Part shown: positions 42,346-51,701 of the stretch, one piece after another
How the letters are laid out: every line of letters starts with the position of its first letter
How positions within the stretch are numbered: position 1 is the stretch's first letter
Origin: Butyrivibrio sp.
GTDB taxonomy: Bacteria; Bacillota; Clostridia; Lachnospirales; Lachnospiraceae
DNA length: 64,000 bases
Direction of reading: 5' to 3'
Assembly: GCF_015056685.1 (NCBI RefSeq)
Contig: NZ_SVFW01000014.1
Coordinates: 15,910 to 79,909, forward strand
Translations under genes and position numbers: made by a program
Notes under the pieces: generated by a model
The model's input: the letters and a program-made list of their open reading frames with translations, nothing else
The model's database searches: none
What the model was told of the DNA's origin: nothing

Positions 42346-43308
42346 TTAAGGGTTAACTATGTTTCTCATCTGGCCATTTTGCCAGGCTACTACGTTTTTC
42401 TTCACCTCTTCAAGGCATCTCTTTCTTGCCTCAGTACTTGCCCACGCCATGTGAGGTGTTACAAATAGTTTTCCACTGTCCTGTATCTTAAGAAGTGGAG
42501 AATCTTTTGCCATGGGTTCAGGATTTAATACATCAAGACCTGCTGCAGCAATCTTACCCTCTGTAAGAGCATCATAAAGATCCTGCTCACTTACCACTGC
42601 ACCTCTTGCTACATTTATAAGGATAGCGTTTTTCTTCATCTTATCAAAAGCATTTTTATCAAAGAGATTTCTGGTTCTGTCTGTAAGCGGACAATGCAAT
42701 GATATAACATCTGAACGGGATAAGAGTTCATCAAACTCAACTCTCTCATAATCTGTACATGTGCTCTTTCCAGAAGCAGAATAGAAAATAACCTTTGCCC
42801 CAAAAGCAGTTGCTATCTCAGCAACCTTTCTGCCGATGTTTCCCATTCCTACTATTCCATAGGTTTTTCCATCAAGTTCATTAAAGGGAATATCAAGGCA
42901 GCAAAAATGAGACTGGTTAGCGTATTTTCCACTCTTAACGAACTCATCATAGTGTCTGGAGTTCTCCATCAGATAAAAAAGAAGTGAAAAAGTATGCTGT
43001 GCTACTGACATAGTTGAATAACCAACCACGTTAGCTACCTTTACACCATGCCTGTTGCAGGCTTCAATATTGGCATTATCAAATCCTGTAGCAAACTCAC
43101 AGATAAGTTCAAGATCCGGAGCCGCATCAAGAATCTTGTCTGATATTGCACTTTTATTGATCATAAGCACCTTGGCTCCTGCAAGTCTTTCTGCTGCATT
43201 TTCATCAGTTATCTTATCATCATAATATGTACACTCTCCAAGATCATCAAAGAGTGTGTAGTCCATATCTGATCCCACGCTGTCTGTATCTGCTACAACA
43301 ATTTTCAT
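42346..43308 (-). CDS. D-isomer-specific 2-hydroxyacid dehydrogenase
   Basis: 320 residues. The NAD-binding fold carries GIVGMGNIGRKVAEIATAFG (about 145-165). The family's second and third blocks are LHCPLTDRTRNLFD and NVARGAVVSEQDLYDAL; catalytic Arg is in NVARG, Glu in LNPEPM and His in TPHMAWAS. The substrate may be glycerate/hydroxypyruvate or another 2-keto acid; sequence alone does not decide. Upstream AGGAG before the ATG. Its 3' side has only a weak hairpin with a T-run (near 42294-42325). Confidence 0.93.
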   Translation of the reverse strand: MKIVVADTDSVGSDMDYTLFDDLGECTYYDDKITDENAAERLAGAKVLMINKSAISDKILDAAPDLELICEFATGFDNANIEACNRHGVKVANVVGYSTMSVAQHTFSLLFYLMENSRHYDEFVKSGKYANQSHFCCLDIPFNELDGKTYGIVGMGNIGRKVAEIATAFGAKVIFYSASGKSTCTDYERVEFDELLSRSDVISLHCPLTDRTRNLFDKNAFDKMKKNAILINVARGAVVSEQDLYDALTEGKIAAAGLDVLNPEPMAKDSPLLKIQDSGKLFVTPHMAWASTEARKRCLEEVKKNVVAWQNGQMRNIVNP

Positions 43309-43371
43309 ATCTGCTATTCTCCTACTATAAAAATGCTTTTATTATCCTGTTTCCAAAGACACATAGATACT

Positions 43372-43406
43372 TTATAAAAGAACCTAAGATCAATAAATCT
43401 TAGGTT
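43372..43406 (-). terminator. Terminator overlapping the last codons of the EAL gene
   Basis: AACCTAAGAT / ATCTTAGGTT (43397-43406 and 43381-43390), perfect 10-bp stem with a 6-nt loop, then CTTTTAT on the minus strand. One stem arm encodes the last residues of the EAL protein and the stop codon falls in the loop-proximal part. Confidence 0.75.
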
Positions 43407-44100
43407 CACCTAAAAAGTACCCTTGAGCAAGGTCAATTTTCATACTCTTAAAGAAATTAAGTTCTCCCTGAGTCTCAATTCCTTCTGCAAGAATAATAAT
43501 ATCTCTCGCCCTTAGTTCCTCAATTATTTCTTTTACAATATGCTGCTTGTTAAAATCCTTGTCCACACCGGATACAAATTTCCTATCGATCTTAACAAGA
43601 TCAGGTCTGTAAAAGTCAAGACACTCCTTGTCTATGTTGCTGCCAGTTCCGAAATCATCTATGGCGATCAATGGAGTCGCTCCCTCTATATTAAAAGCAA
43701 CCTTTTTCATCTCCCAGGCATATTTTTCGAGTTTAGTATACTCAAGCATTTCATATACCAGGCGATTCATCATTTTTTCGCCGCCAAGCGCTGCAACCTG
43801 TTTGGTCTGCTCTATCCTCATGCACACTGACGGAAAAGAATTCATGAAAAGCTTACCTTCAAGCCCCGCCTCCATGAAATGTTTTGTTCCGTAATAATTT
43901 GTTATTTCTTCTATCTGAAAGAGCCTGTCCATACCTGCTACAGCCTTGATAAACTCAACAGGTGTGAAAGGCTGTGGCCTCATCAGCGCCTCATAGCCAT
44001 AGATCGAATTATCCGAAATCCTAAAAATTGGTTGATATGCAAATTTTATCTCCTGTGGATTATCCAGCAGATACTCAACCGTAACTTCCTTATTATTCAT
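43390..44100 (-). CDS. Stand-alone EAL-domain cyclic-di-GMP phosphodiesterase
   Basis: 236 residues, a single EAL domain with no GGDEF, sensor or membrane part. Signature residues are present: Glu in YGYEALMRP (EAL), Asn in LFMNSFPS, Glu in LVYEMLEY, the Asp pair in AIDDFGTGSN, Lys in LVKIDRKFV, Glu in ILAEGIET and Gln in QGYFLGEP. So it should be active against c-di-GMP. It has its own promoter (44154-44182) and terminator, hence monocistronic. Its targets in this bacterium (motility, adhesion or exopolysaccharide) are not shown here. Confidence 0.93.
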   Translation of the reverse strand: MNNKEVTVEYLLDNPQEIKFAYQPIFRISDNSIYGYEALMRPQPFTPVEFIKAVAGMDRLFQIEEITNYYGTKHFMEAGLEGKLFMNSFPSVCMRIEQTKQVAALGGEKMMNRLVYEMLEYTKLEKYAWEMKKVAFNIEGATPLIAIDDFGTGSNIDKECLDFYRPDLVKIDRKFVSGVDKDFNKQHIVKEIIEELRARDIIILAEGIETQGELNFFKSMKIDLAQGYFLGEPKIY

Positions 44101-44153
44101 TAAAAACCTTTTCTAAAAATAAAACCCACTTCACATAAAAACAAAACAATGAA

Positions 44154-44182
44154 AATATATCAGCTTTCTTTTATTAATTCAA
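44154..44182 (-). promoter_or_regulatory. Sigma-A promoter of the EAL gene
   Basis: TTGAAT (44177-44182) and TATATT (44154-44159) on the minus strand, 17-nt spacer, about 55 nt before the start codon. Confidence 0.7.
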
Positions 44183-44206
44183 GCACAATTTGATTTGAGT
44201 AAACGC

Positions 44207-44881
44207 TTATTTATTTTCAACTATTTTGCCAAATGCCTCAGCAAACAAACTTATGTAGCAAAGGCTAATAAGACATCCTCCAAGGATATCCGTAAACCAG
44301 TGAACACCGCAAACAAGTCGTCCGATCACAGTCAGCGCTATGATCACAAGGCATACAATCTTACATACTTTAACAGCTTTTTCGTTCTTAAGATACTTTG
44401 GAAGAACATACATCAAAGTTCCAAATATTGTAACGATAAGCATTGTATGTGAAGATGGGAAAGATGCCTCAACATGCTCAGCTCCTTCTTCAATTATAGG
44501 TCTGTAGTTCACAATGACTTTTTCAAAAAAAGCATATGTGACAAGAACAACTGCATAGAGTCCGCCAAGACAGAGAATTTCTCTGTCAACCTTAGCTATG
44601 CTCTTTCCCTTGATGAGCTGGATCATTCCAAGGCAGGCAAAAACTGCAACAACTAAAATAGCAAGAACTCCAAAAAGCTCTGTGAGCTTATACCATACCA
44701 TGTTGATTCCAAAAAACTCATGTATAAAGCCGTTGATATGAGAAAGCCCTATAGAAGTATCCTCCGGACCTATAGCCGCAACATCAACTCTTTTTACCAA
44801 AAAGATCAGAACAAGAAATGCCCCAAACATAATCCTGGCAAACATATTGCCCTTCTTTTCCACATTGTCATTTGTTTCCAT
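44207..44881 (-). CDS. PAP2-family membrane phosphatase
   Basis: 224 residues from the ATG at 44881 (METNDN), which has AGGAGGAG upstream; a start 7 codons earlier precedes that site. Five or six hydrophobic segments. The three PAP2 motifs are visible: K-x-x-x-N-x-RP (KVIVNYRP), SSH (FPSSHTM) and G/S-R-x5-H-x3-D (GRLVCGVHWFTD). Members dephosphorylate undecaprenyl pyrophosphate, phosphatidate or related lipids on the outer face; given the isoprenoid and wall genes nearby, an undecaprenyl role is plausible but unproven. It follows polC in the same direction, with a weak promoter (TTTAAC-16-TATTAT) before it near 44908. Confidence 0.9.
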   Translation of the reverse strand: METNDNVEKKGNMFARIMFGAFLVLIFLVKRVDVAAIGPEDTSIGLSHINGFIHEFFGINMVWYKLTELFGVLAILVVAVFACLGMIQLIKGKSIAKVDREILCLGGLYAVVLVTYAFFEKVIVNYRPIIEEGAEHVEASFPSSHTMLIVTIFGTLMYVLPKYLKNEKAVKVCKIVCLVIIALTVIGRLVCGVHWFTDILGGCLISLCYISLFAEAFGKIVENK

Positions 44882-44963
44882 TATTTTTCTCCTCCTAGTC
44901 ATTTTCTACTATAATAATTTATTTTTATTACAGTTAAATGACTATTAAATAACACTTTTGTAA

Positions 44964-47900
44964 TCATCCCTTCATCAGGTCAAAAATACTGATCTGATTG
45001 GAATCCGGAATATCTCCCAAAAGTCCCATGTCTGACATCTTTTCAAGTACAGTTTGCGGGCACTTGGTCCTTTGCTTAAAATCATCCTTTGAAAGGAAAG
45101 GACCATCTTTGGCCGCTTCCACAATCTGGTCAGCAGCTTTCTCACCCATGCCATCGATACTTGTAAGCGCTGGCATGATCTTATCTCCGATAACCTGGAA
45201 GTCTCTGGACTTAACCTTAAAGATATCTATGGGAAGGAATTCAATTCCACGCTCATACATTTCCTCTACAAGTCTCATATCACCATACTCAGCCTGCTGT
45301 GCATTTGTGAGTTCATCCTTCTTATTGTTGTACTCACGCATGATAGCCCTTAAGTGATTCTCACCCAGGCACATATGCTCGTAGTTAAAGGCCTTTGCTC
45401 TGATACTAAACCAGGCAGCATAGAAAGCCTGCGGAACATATACTTTGAAATATGCAATTCTCCAGGCCATCATAACGTAGGCTGCAGCATGAGCCTTAGG
45501 GAACATGTATTTTATCTTTTCACAGGACCAGATATACCAGTCAGGAACACCGTGATCTGTCATATCCTTCTTCCAGTCAGCCCAGTTGCTCTCTTTTCCC
45601 TTGGCAACCTTTCCTTTACGAACAGCCTCCATGATCTTGAAGGATTCTGACTTATCAAGTCCCTTCTGGATCAGGTAAATCATAATATCATCTCGACAAC
45701 AGATGCAGGTATCAATGGTCGCCTTACCTTCCTGAATAAGAGTCTGCGCGTTACCAAGCCAAACGTCAGTACCGTGTGACAGACCTGAAATTCTTATAAG
45801 GTGGGACAATGATGATGGTCCCGCATCAATAACCATCTGCATGGCAAAGTCTGTACCAAACTCAGGAAGTCCAAGGCATCCAAGCTTTGTTCCACCAATC
45901 TGATCAGGAGTGATATTAAGAGCCGTAGTGTTCATGAAAAGGCTCATAACATTTTTATCATCAAGTGGCACAGTCTTGGGATCAAGACCTGTACAATCCT
46001 GCAGGAATCTGATCATGGTAGGATCATCGTGTCCGAGAATATCAAGCTTTAACAGGTTGTGGTCAATGGAGTGATAATCATAATGCGTCGTAATGGTTGC
46101 TGTTGTCATATCATTGGCCGGATGCTGTACAGGACAGAAAGAGTTAATATCCTCACCCACAGGCAAAACTATGATTCCACCGGGATGCTGACCTGTTCCT
46201 CGCCTTATACCGGTACAGCCCTGAACAATTCTGTTGATCTCACATTTTCTCTTGCTGGCTCCGATTCCGTCGTAATATTTTTTTACAAAACCATAAGCTG
46301 TCTTATCCGCAAGAGAAGCTATCGTTCCCGCTCTGAAAGTCTGTCCGTAACCAAAAATAACTTCAGTATACTTATGAGCTTTAGACTGATACTCACCAGA
46401 GAAGTTAAGGTCAATATCAGGCTCCTTATCACCCTTAAATCCAAGGAATGTCTCGAAAGGAATATCAAATCCATCCTTGTTCATCATGGCTCCGCACTTA
46501 GGGCATCTCTTATCAGGCATATCACAGCCCGAATTACCGCCATACTTAAGTACTTCTTCAGAATCAAAGTCACTGTATTTACACTTAGGGCACACATAGT
46601 GCGGACTAAGTGAATTAACTTCCGTAATACCTGATGTAAATGCGACAAAAGAGGAACCTACAGATCCCCTGGAGCCAACCAGGTATCCATCTTCATTGGA
46701 CTTCCAAACAAGCTTCTGGGCGATGATATACATAACCGCGAAACCATTCTTTATAATTGAGTTAAGCTCTCTCTCAAGTCGCTCCTGAACTATTTCAGGA
46801 AGGTTTTCTCCATAGATTTCATGAGCCTTGTCGTAACAGATCTTAGTAAGGATCTCATCACTGTTTTCAATGACAGGGGGACACTTATCAGGTCGCACAG
46901 GCGATATGCTCTCGCACATATCAAGAATCTTCCTGGTATTATCTATAACAATTTCTTTTGCCTTATCGCCACCGAGATAGTCAAATTCCTCCATCATCTC
47001 GTCAGTAGTCCTTAGGAAAAGAGGTGCAGGCTCTTCATCATTCATACCCTTTCCGGCCATGATGATCGTTCTGTATATCTCATCCTCAGGATTTAAGAAA
47101 TGGGCGTCGCAGGTAGCAACAACAGGTTTGTTGAACTGCTCGCCGAGCTTAACTATTTCTTTGTTGATCTCTCTTATATCGTCATCACTGTTGATGTCTT
47201 CATATCGCTCTGAATCCACCATGAAATGGTTGTTACCCACAGGCTGGATTTCCAAATAATCATAGAAATCCACAATTCTTGCTATTTCTTCCGGAGGTCT
47301 CCCCTCTACTACTGCACCGTAAAGCTCTCCGGCACAGCATGCACTTCCTATGATAAGTCCCTCTCTGTGTTTTAAAAGCTCGCTCTTTGGAATAAGAGGA
47401 AATCTTCTAAAGTAGTCAATATGGGACTCGCTGACAAGGGTATAAAGGTTAACTCTTCCCAATGTATTCTTGGCAAGGATAATACAGTGATTAGGACGAA
47501 GATGTCTTATCATTTCCTTGGTTGGCTTTCCAAGAACATTTACATCGGTAAGAGTTACTGCCTTTTGTTCCTCAAGCATTGGAAGGAACTTGTTAAAAAT
47601 AAGCGCAGTACACTCAGCATCATCAACAGCTCTGTGATGGTGCTCAAGCACAACTCCCAAAGTCTTGGCAACGGCATCAAGTGTATGCTTAGCCTGAAGC
47701 GGGAAGAAATATCTTGACAACCATAAAGTATCAACAGTTGTATAATCAGCAGGAATGCCAAGTTCAAGGCAGTTCTGATTTATAAAGCTTATATCAAATC
47801 CAACGTTATGTCCTACTAAGACTGCATCCTTACAAAACTCCACAAACTTAGGAATGATGACTTCCCTTGTTGGAGCATCCATTACCATTTCATCTGTGAT

Positions 47901-49508
47901 ACTTGTAAGTTTCTCAATTCTATAAGGAATTGGCACCTGAGGATTTATGAATTCAGAGAATCTCTCAATTATCTCCCCATTTCTTACCTTTACGGCACCG
48001 ATCTCAATAATCTTGTTTTTTATAGGAGAAAAACCTGTAGTCTCAATATCGAATACAACAAAGGTTGTATCTCGAAGTGGCTGTCCCTTGTCATTTACAA
48101 CAATTTCCTTAAGGTCGTCAACAAGATATGCCTCTACTCCCAGGATCAGTTTAAAGAAATCCTGTCTCTCGATAGGTGGCTCACCGGCTTCTTTTCTCCT
48201 CTTTTTCTCATCGTTAAAGAGGTCTTCCCAGACATGGTTAGCATCTGTAAGAGCCTGAACAACGCCGTGGTCTGTTATGGCAATACCTGGCATTCCCCAT
48301 TTATAGGCCTGTTTAACTATATCCTTAACTTCAGAAACGCCATCCATATCACTCATCTTGGTATGGCAATGAAGTTCTACTCTTTTTACTTCTGCCCTGT
48401 CTACTCTCTTCGTAGTAAAATCAGGAATCTTTTTTACTCCCACAATAGACTGTAGAGACAGCTCATGATCGAACTTATCAACAGCAGCGATACCTTTGAT
48501 CTTAAGGAAAGCTCCGGGTTTAATATCCTTTGTGATGTCAGGAACATCCTCTGTCTTTACAAACATCTTTACAGTGATAGAGTCTGTAAAATCAGTTATG
48601 TCAAAGATCATGATACTCTTTTCATTTCTGATATCTCTCTGATCATAAGCAGTAACCTTACCGTGAACTGTAACTTCACCAAGCTCTCCTATAAGGTCAG
48701 AAAGCTTCATGGTTTCATCATCAAAGTCGCGTCCGAATACAACATCAGGGTTGTCACTTCGCTTGTAGCTGCCGCCAAAGTCTCTCTTTGGAGTCCACTT
48801 ACCTTTTGAAAATCCAGCCTTTGCCCCTTCTGCTGCACTCTTTTGAGGTTCCTCATTTTTCTGATTTTTTTCTTCAGCAGCCTTTTCTGCCTTCTTCTCA
48901 GCAGCCCGCTTTTTCTTTTCTTCAGACTTCTGCTCAAAGTCCTCAAGCTTCTTGGCCATTTTAACTGATTCATCAGTATAATCAGGCTCTTTTGTCTCCT
49001 TCTCTGTATCTACAAATTCAGGAGAAATATTCACAGAAAGACCGCATCTCTCATTTACGATCTTGGATAAAACCCTGATAAGATCCGGAGCCTTTTTCTT
49101 GCCAACTACACTGTTTTCAAGCTGGATAACCACATTTCCGTCATCTGGGTATTCAAAATTGGCAGCACGAAAAAGACTATACTCCATATGGTCATAGTCT
49201 TTTAACTCCATCTCTATGCTCTCTCTGTAGATATCAAAAAGATTCTGTGGTGTATACTGAGCAGACAGGCTGAACTTCTCATAGATTTTGATAGTCAGAT
49301 CCTGTCCGTTAAATAACTGCTTTTTTATACCAGTTTCAGTCTTGTAAATATCTGTCTTGTCAATAAGGGCATTACTGGATATATATATTCTGATAAAATC
49401 CTGTTTCCTTGTGGTTGAGACCTTAACAACCTCAGTTTGTTCCATAATCTCCTGAGTGCGGTCATCAAGCTTAAGACCAGGAAAAACCTCGAAAAACTTC
49501 TTCCCCAT
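44964..49508 (-). CDS. polC: DNA polymerase III PolC-type alpha subunit
   Basis: 1514 residues, a little above the usual 1430-1470. Order: N-terminal domain (about 1-190), a charged Lys/Glu/Ala insert (about 180-250), OB-fold (VTVHGKVTAYDQRDI, about 285), PHP (VELHCHTKMSDMDGV, about 395) interrupted by the DnaQ-type exonuclease (FVVFDIETTGFSPIKNK, about 490-660), then the catalytic core with DIDLNFSGEYQ and a C-terminal helix-hairpin-helix region. It is the leading-strand replicase of low-GC Gram-positives. The extra length seems to be the charged insert. Last gene of the pyrH-polC operon. Confidence 0.98.
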   Translation of the reverse strand: MGKKFFEVFPGLKLDDRTQEIMEQTEVVKVSTTRKQDFIRIYISSNALIDKTDIYKTETGIKKQLFNGQDLTIKIYEKFSLSAQYTPQNLFDIYRESIEMELKDYDHMEYSLFRAANFEYPDDGNVVIQLENSVVGKKKAPDLIRVLSKIVNERCGLSVNISPEFVDTEKETKEPDYTDESVKMAKKLEDFEQKSEEKKKRAAEKKAEKAAEEKNQKNEEPQKSAAEGAKAGFSKGKWTPKRDFGGSYKRSDNPDVVFGRDFDDETMKLSDLIGELGEVTVHGKVTAYDQRDIRNEKSIMIFDITDFTDSITVKMFVKTEDVPDITKDIKPGAFLKIKGIAAVDKFDHELSLQSIVGVKKIPDFTTKRVDRAEVKRVELHCHTKMSDMDGVSEVKDIVKQAYKWGMPGIAITDHGVVQALTDANHVWEDLFNDEKKRRKEAGEPPIERQDFFKLILGVEAYLVDDLKEIVVNDKGQPLRDTTFVVFDIETTGFSPIKNKIIEIGAVKVRNGEIIERFSEFINPQVPIPYRIEKLTSITDEMVMDAPTREVIIPKFVEFCKDAVLVGHNVGFDISFINQNCLELGIPADYTTVDTLWLSRYFFPLQAKHTLDAVAKTLGVVLEHHHRAVDDAECTALIFNKFLPMLEEQKAVTLTDVNVLGKPTKEMIRHLRPNHCIILAKNTLGRVNLYTLVSESHIDYFRRFPLIPKSELLKHREGLIIGSACCAGELYGAVVEGRPPEEIARIVDFYDYLEIQPVGNNHFMVDSERYEDINSDDDIREINKEIVKLGEQFNKPVVATCDAHFLNPEDEIYRTIIMAGKGMNDEEPAPLFLRTTDEMMEEFDYLGGDKAKEIVIDNTRKILDMCESISPVRPDKCPPVIENSDEILTKICYDKAHEIYGENLPEIVQERLERELNSIIKNGFAVMYIIAQKLVWKSNEDGYLVGSRGSVGSSFVAFTSGITEVNSLSPHYVCPKCKYSDFDSEEVLKYGGNSGCDMPDKRCPKCGAMMNKDGFDIPFETFLGFKGDKEPDIDLNFSGEYQSKAHKYTEVIFGYGQTFRAGTIASLADKTAYGFVKKYYDGIGASKRKCEINRIVQGCTGIRRGTGQHPGGIIVLPVGEDINSFCPVQHPANDMTTATITTHYDYHSIDHNLLKLDILGHDDPTMIRFLQDCTGLDPKTVPLDDKNVMSLFMNTTALNITPDQIGGTKLGCLGLPEFGTDFAMQMVIDAGPSSLSHLIRISGLSHGTDVWLGNAQTLIQEGKATIDTCICCRDDIMIYLIQKGLDKSESFKIMEAVRKGKVAKGKESNWADWKKDMTDHGVPDWYIWSCEKIKYMFPKAHAAAYVMMAWRIAYFKVYVPQAFYAAWFSIRAKAFNYEHMCLGENHLRAIMREYNNKKDELTNAQQAEYGDMRLVEEMYERGIEFLPIDIFKVKSRDFQVIGDKIMPALTSIDGMGEKAADQIVEAAKDGPFLSKDDFKQRTKCPQTVLEKMSDMGLLGDIPDSNQISIFDLMKG

Positions 49509-49569
49509 TAAAACTCCTAAATAAAACTACCTCGCCAGAACACGTTCGAACCAGACTATATATTGCCTA

Positions 49570-50634
49570 TCAGTCATTAGAAGGCCAAGCGTCAAGTTCT
49601 TCCTTAAGAACAGCAAGCAGCTGATCTTCAGGTACTTTTTTGATAATCTCGCCTCGCTTGATAAGAAGGCCTTCGCCATCTCCGCCTGCAATTCCTATAT
49701 CAGCCTCTTTTGCTTCTCCAGGGCCATTTACTGCGCATCCCATAACTGCAACCTTGATGTTAAGAGGATACTTCTGAACCATTGTCTCTACCTGATTAGC
49801 AAGACCAATAAGATCAATCCTTGTTCTTCCACAGGTTGGGCAGGATACAACTTCAATCCCTCCCTTTCTGATATCAAGAGTTCTGAGAATCATCTTGGCT
49901 GTCTTGATCTCTTCTACAGGGTCACCTGAAAGAGAAACTCTGATTGTATCGCCAATGCCTTCATTTAAGATAATTCCAAGTCCTACAGAAGACTTGATAT
50001 TGCCTCCATAAACAGTTCCTGCCTCTGTGATTCCTACATGAAGAGGATACTTGCACTGTTTTGCAAGGAGTTCATGTGCCTTTACGCAGAGCATAACGTT
50101 AGATGACTTGATGCTGACTACCATGTTGTCGTAGCCAAGGTCTTCGATGATACCCACCTTATCAATAGCGCTTTCAACAAGTCCTTCAGCAGTTACGCCA
50201 TGGTACTTCTCAACAAGATTCTTCTCAAGAGATCCGCTGTTAACACCTACGCGAATAGGAATATTTCTCTCCTTTGCACAGGAGACAACTGCTGCGATTC
50301 TTTCCTTTGATCCGATGTTTCCGGGATTAATTCTGATCTTGTCAGCACCATTTTCCATAGCAGCTATAGCCATCTTGTAGTCAAAATGGATATCTGCAAC
50401 AAGTGGAATGTGTATCTGCTTCTTTATCTCTCCAAGAGCCTTAGCTGCCTCTATATTAGGAACTGTGCATCTGATAATATCGCAGCCTGCTTCCTCAAGT
50501 CTTTTTATCTGAGCAACCGTTCCCTCTACATCTTCAGTCCTTGTATTGGTCATGGACTGAATAAGGATTGGGTTTCCTCCACCGATCACCCTGTCTCCTA
50601 TATGTACAACCTTTGTATTATCTCTATATGCCAT
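49570..50634 (-). CDS. ispG: 4-hydroxy-3-methylbut-2-enyl diphosphate synthase (flavodoxin/ferredoxin)
   Basis: 354 residues, the short bacterial form. TIM-barrel part with GGGNPILIQSMTNTRTEDV and ADIHFDYKMAIAAMENGADK; the [4Fe-4S]-binding half with CPTCGRTRIDL and VAVMGCAVNGPGEAKEAD (three conserved Cys). It reduces MEcPP to HMBPP, the penultimate step of the MEP route. It lies between rseP and polC; in B. subtilis a proS gene fills that place. Confidence 0.97.
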   Translation of the reverse strand: MAYRDNTKVVHIGDRVIGGGNPILIQSMTNTRTEDVEGTVAQIKRLEEAGCDIIRCTVPNIEAAKALGEIKKQIHIPLVADIHFDYKMAIAAMENGADKIRINPGNIGSKERIAAVVSCAKERNIPIRVGVNSGSLEKNLVEKYHGVTAEGLVESAIDKVGIIEDLGYDNMVVSIKSSNVMLCVKAHELLAKQCKYPLHVGITEAGTVYGGNIKSSVGLGIILNEGIGDTIRVSLSGDPVEEIKTAKMILRTLDIRKGGIEVVSCPTCGRTRIDLIGLANQVETMVQKYPLNIKVAVMGCAVNGPGEAKEADIGIAGGDGEGLLIKRGEIIKKVPEDQLLAVLKEELDAWPSND

Positions 50635-50648
50635 AGATTTTCCTCTCT

Positions 50649-51701
50649 TTACCTTGTAAACTTTGTTATATCATTGAAAAGTACGAATACCATAAGGCCT
50701 AAAAGTGCAACCATACCGATCATGTGCACAAAACCTTCTTTTTCTGGAGGCACAGGTTTTCCAAAGATAACCTCAATAAACTGGAACACAAGTCTTCCAC
50801 CATCAAGAGCAGGAAGTGGCAAAAGGTTCATAACTCCCAGATTGACGGACAAAAGAACTGTCAATGACATCATAGTAAGGATTACCGCTGATATTCCAAA
50901 AGGCTTGACTTCCTCATAGGCATCATCAACAATCTTGACCATTCCAACAGGTCCTGACACATCGTCTGCCGAAAGTCTGCCCTTTATCAAAAGAGCAAGG
51001 CTCCTGTATGTGGTCTTGAAATAATAACGTACCTCATACCAGGCATATTTCAAAGCCGCAGCGCCCTTTATCTCTCCATATTCTCCAAGGTAAACGCCCA
51101 TATAGTATCTGCCGGCTTCTTCACTGTACTTAGGAACAAGAGTAGTCTCATGCCTTTCGCCATCTCTCTCATAGACAATATCCATAGGAGACCCTTCAGC
51201 AAACTGAGAGATAAGCGTAACTTCTCCTGCCATATATACCTTTTCGCCATCGACACTTATGATCTTATCTCCAGCCTGAAGTCCGGCCTCAGCTGCAGCA
51301 GAATCCTCAGTCAACTGATTTATAACAGGAAAATTCCAGGCAGAAAAGCTTACAAGAACTACTGCAAGCAAATAAGCTATGATAAAGTTTGCAAAAGGTC
51401 CGGCAAAAAGAGTTGCTATCCTGCGCCAAACCGGTGCGTTTAAAAAAGAATGCTCATCATAGGTCTCATTTTCTTCTGCAACGGGATCCATCCCATCAAA
51501 TACACAGGCGCCACCAATAGGTAATAGCTTTATGCTGTAAAGAGTCTCACCCTTTTGCTTTTTCCACAGAGTAGGTCCCATTCCAACAAAAAACTCATTA
51601 ACTCTTATTCCACCTGCCTTGGCTATTATAAAATGACCAAATTCATGAGATGTAACAAGTACTCCGAAGATTATAAAGAATATAATAATGCTGATTATCA
51701 T
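50649..51701 (-). CDS. rseP: Site-2 metalloprotease RseP/RasP
   Basis: 350 residues. Zinc motif SHEFGHFIIAKAGG (HExxH, near residue 17), one PDZ domain (about 125-200; AEAGLQAGDKIISVDGEKV), and the C-terminal LLPLPALDGGRLVFQFIE with the third metal ligand. Four membrane segments. It cuts anti-sigma factors or signal-peptide remnants within the membrane. Its ATG overlaps the dxr stop by 4 nt (ATGA). Family members of 400+ residues usually have a longer PDZ region. Confidence 0.96.
   Translation of the reverse strand: MIISIIIFFIIFGVLVTSHEFGHFIIAKAGGIRVNEFFVGMGPTLWKKQKGETLYSIKLLPIGGACVFDGMDPVAEENETYDEHSFLNAPVWRRIATLFAGPFANFIIAYLLAVVLVSFSAWNFPVINQLTEDSAAAEAGLQAGDKIISVDGEKVYMAGEVTLISQFAEGSPMDIVYERDGERHETTLVPKYSEEAGRYYMGVYLGEYGEIKGAAALKYAWYEVRYYFKTTYRSLALLIKGRLSADDVSGPVGMVKIVDDAYEEVKPFGISAVILTMMSLTVLLSVNLGVMNLLPLPALDGGRLVFQFIEVIFGKPVPPEKEGFVHMIGMVALLGLMVFVLFNDITKFTR

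Noticed and set aside
49538..49547. GAACACGTTC before polC as a LexA/DinR box
   Set aside because: Gram-positive LexA sites have GAAC-n4-GTTC; here the centre is only 2 nt.
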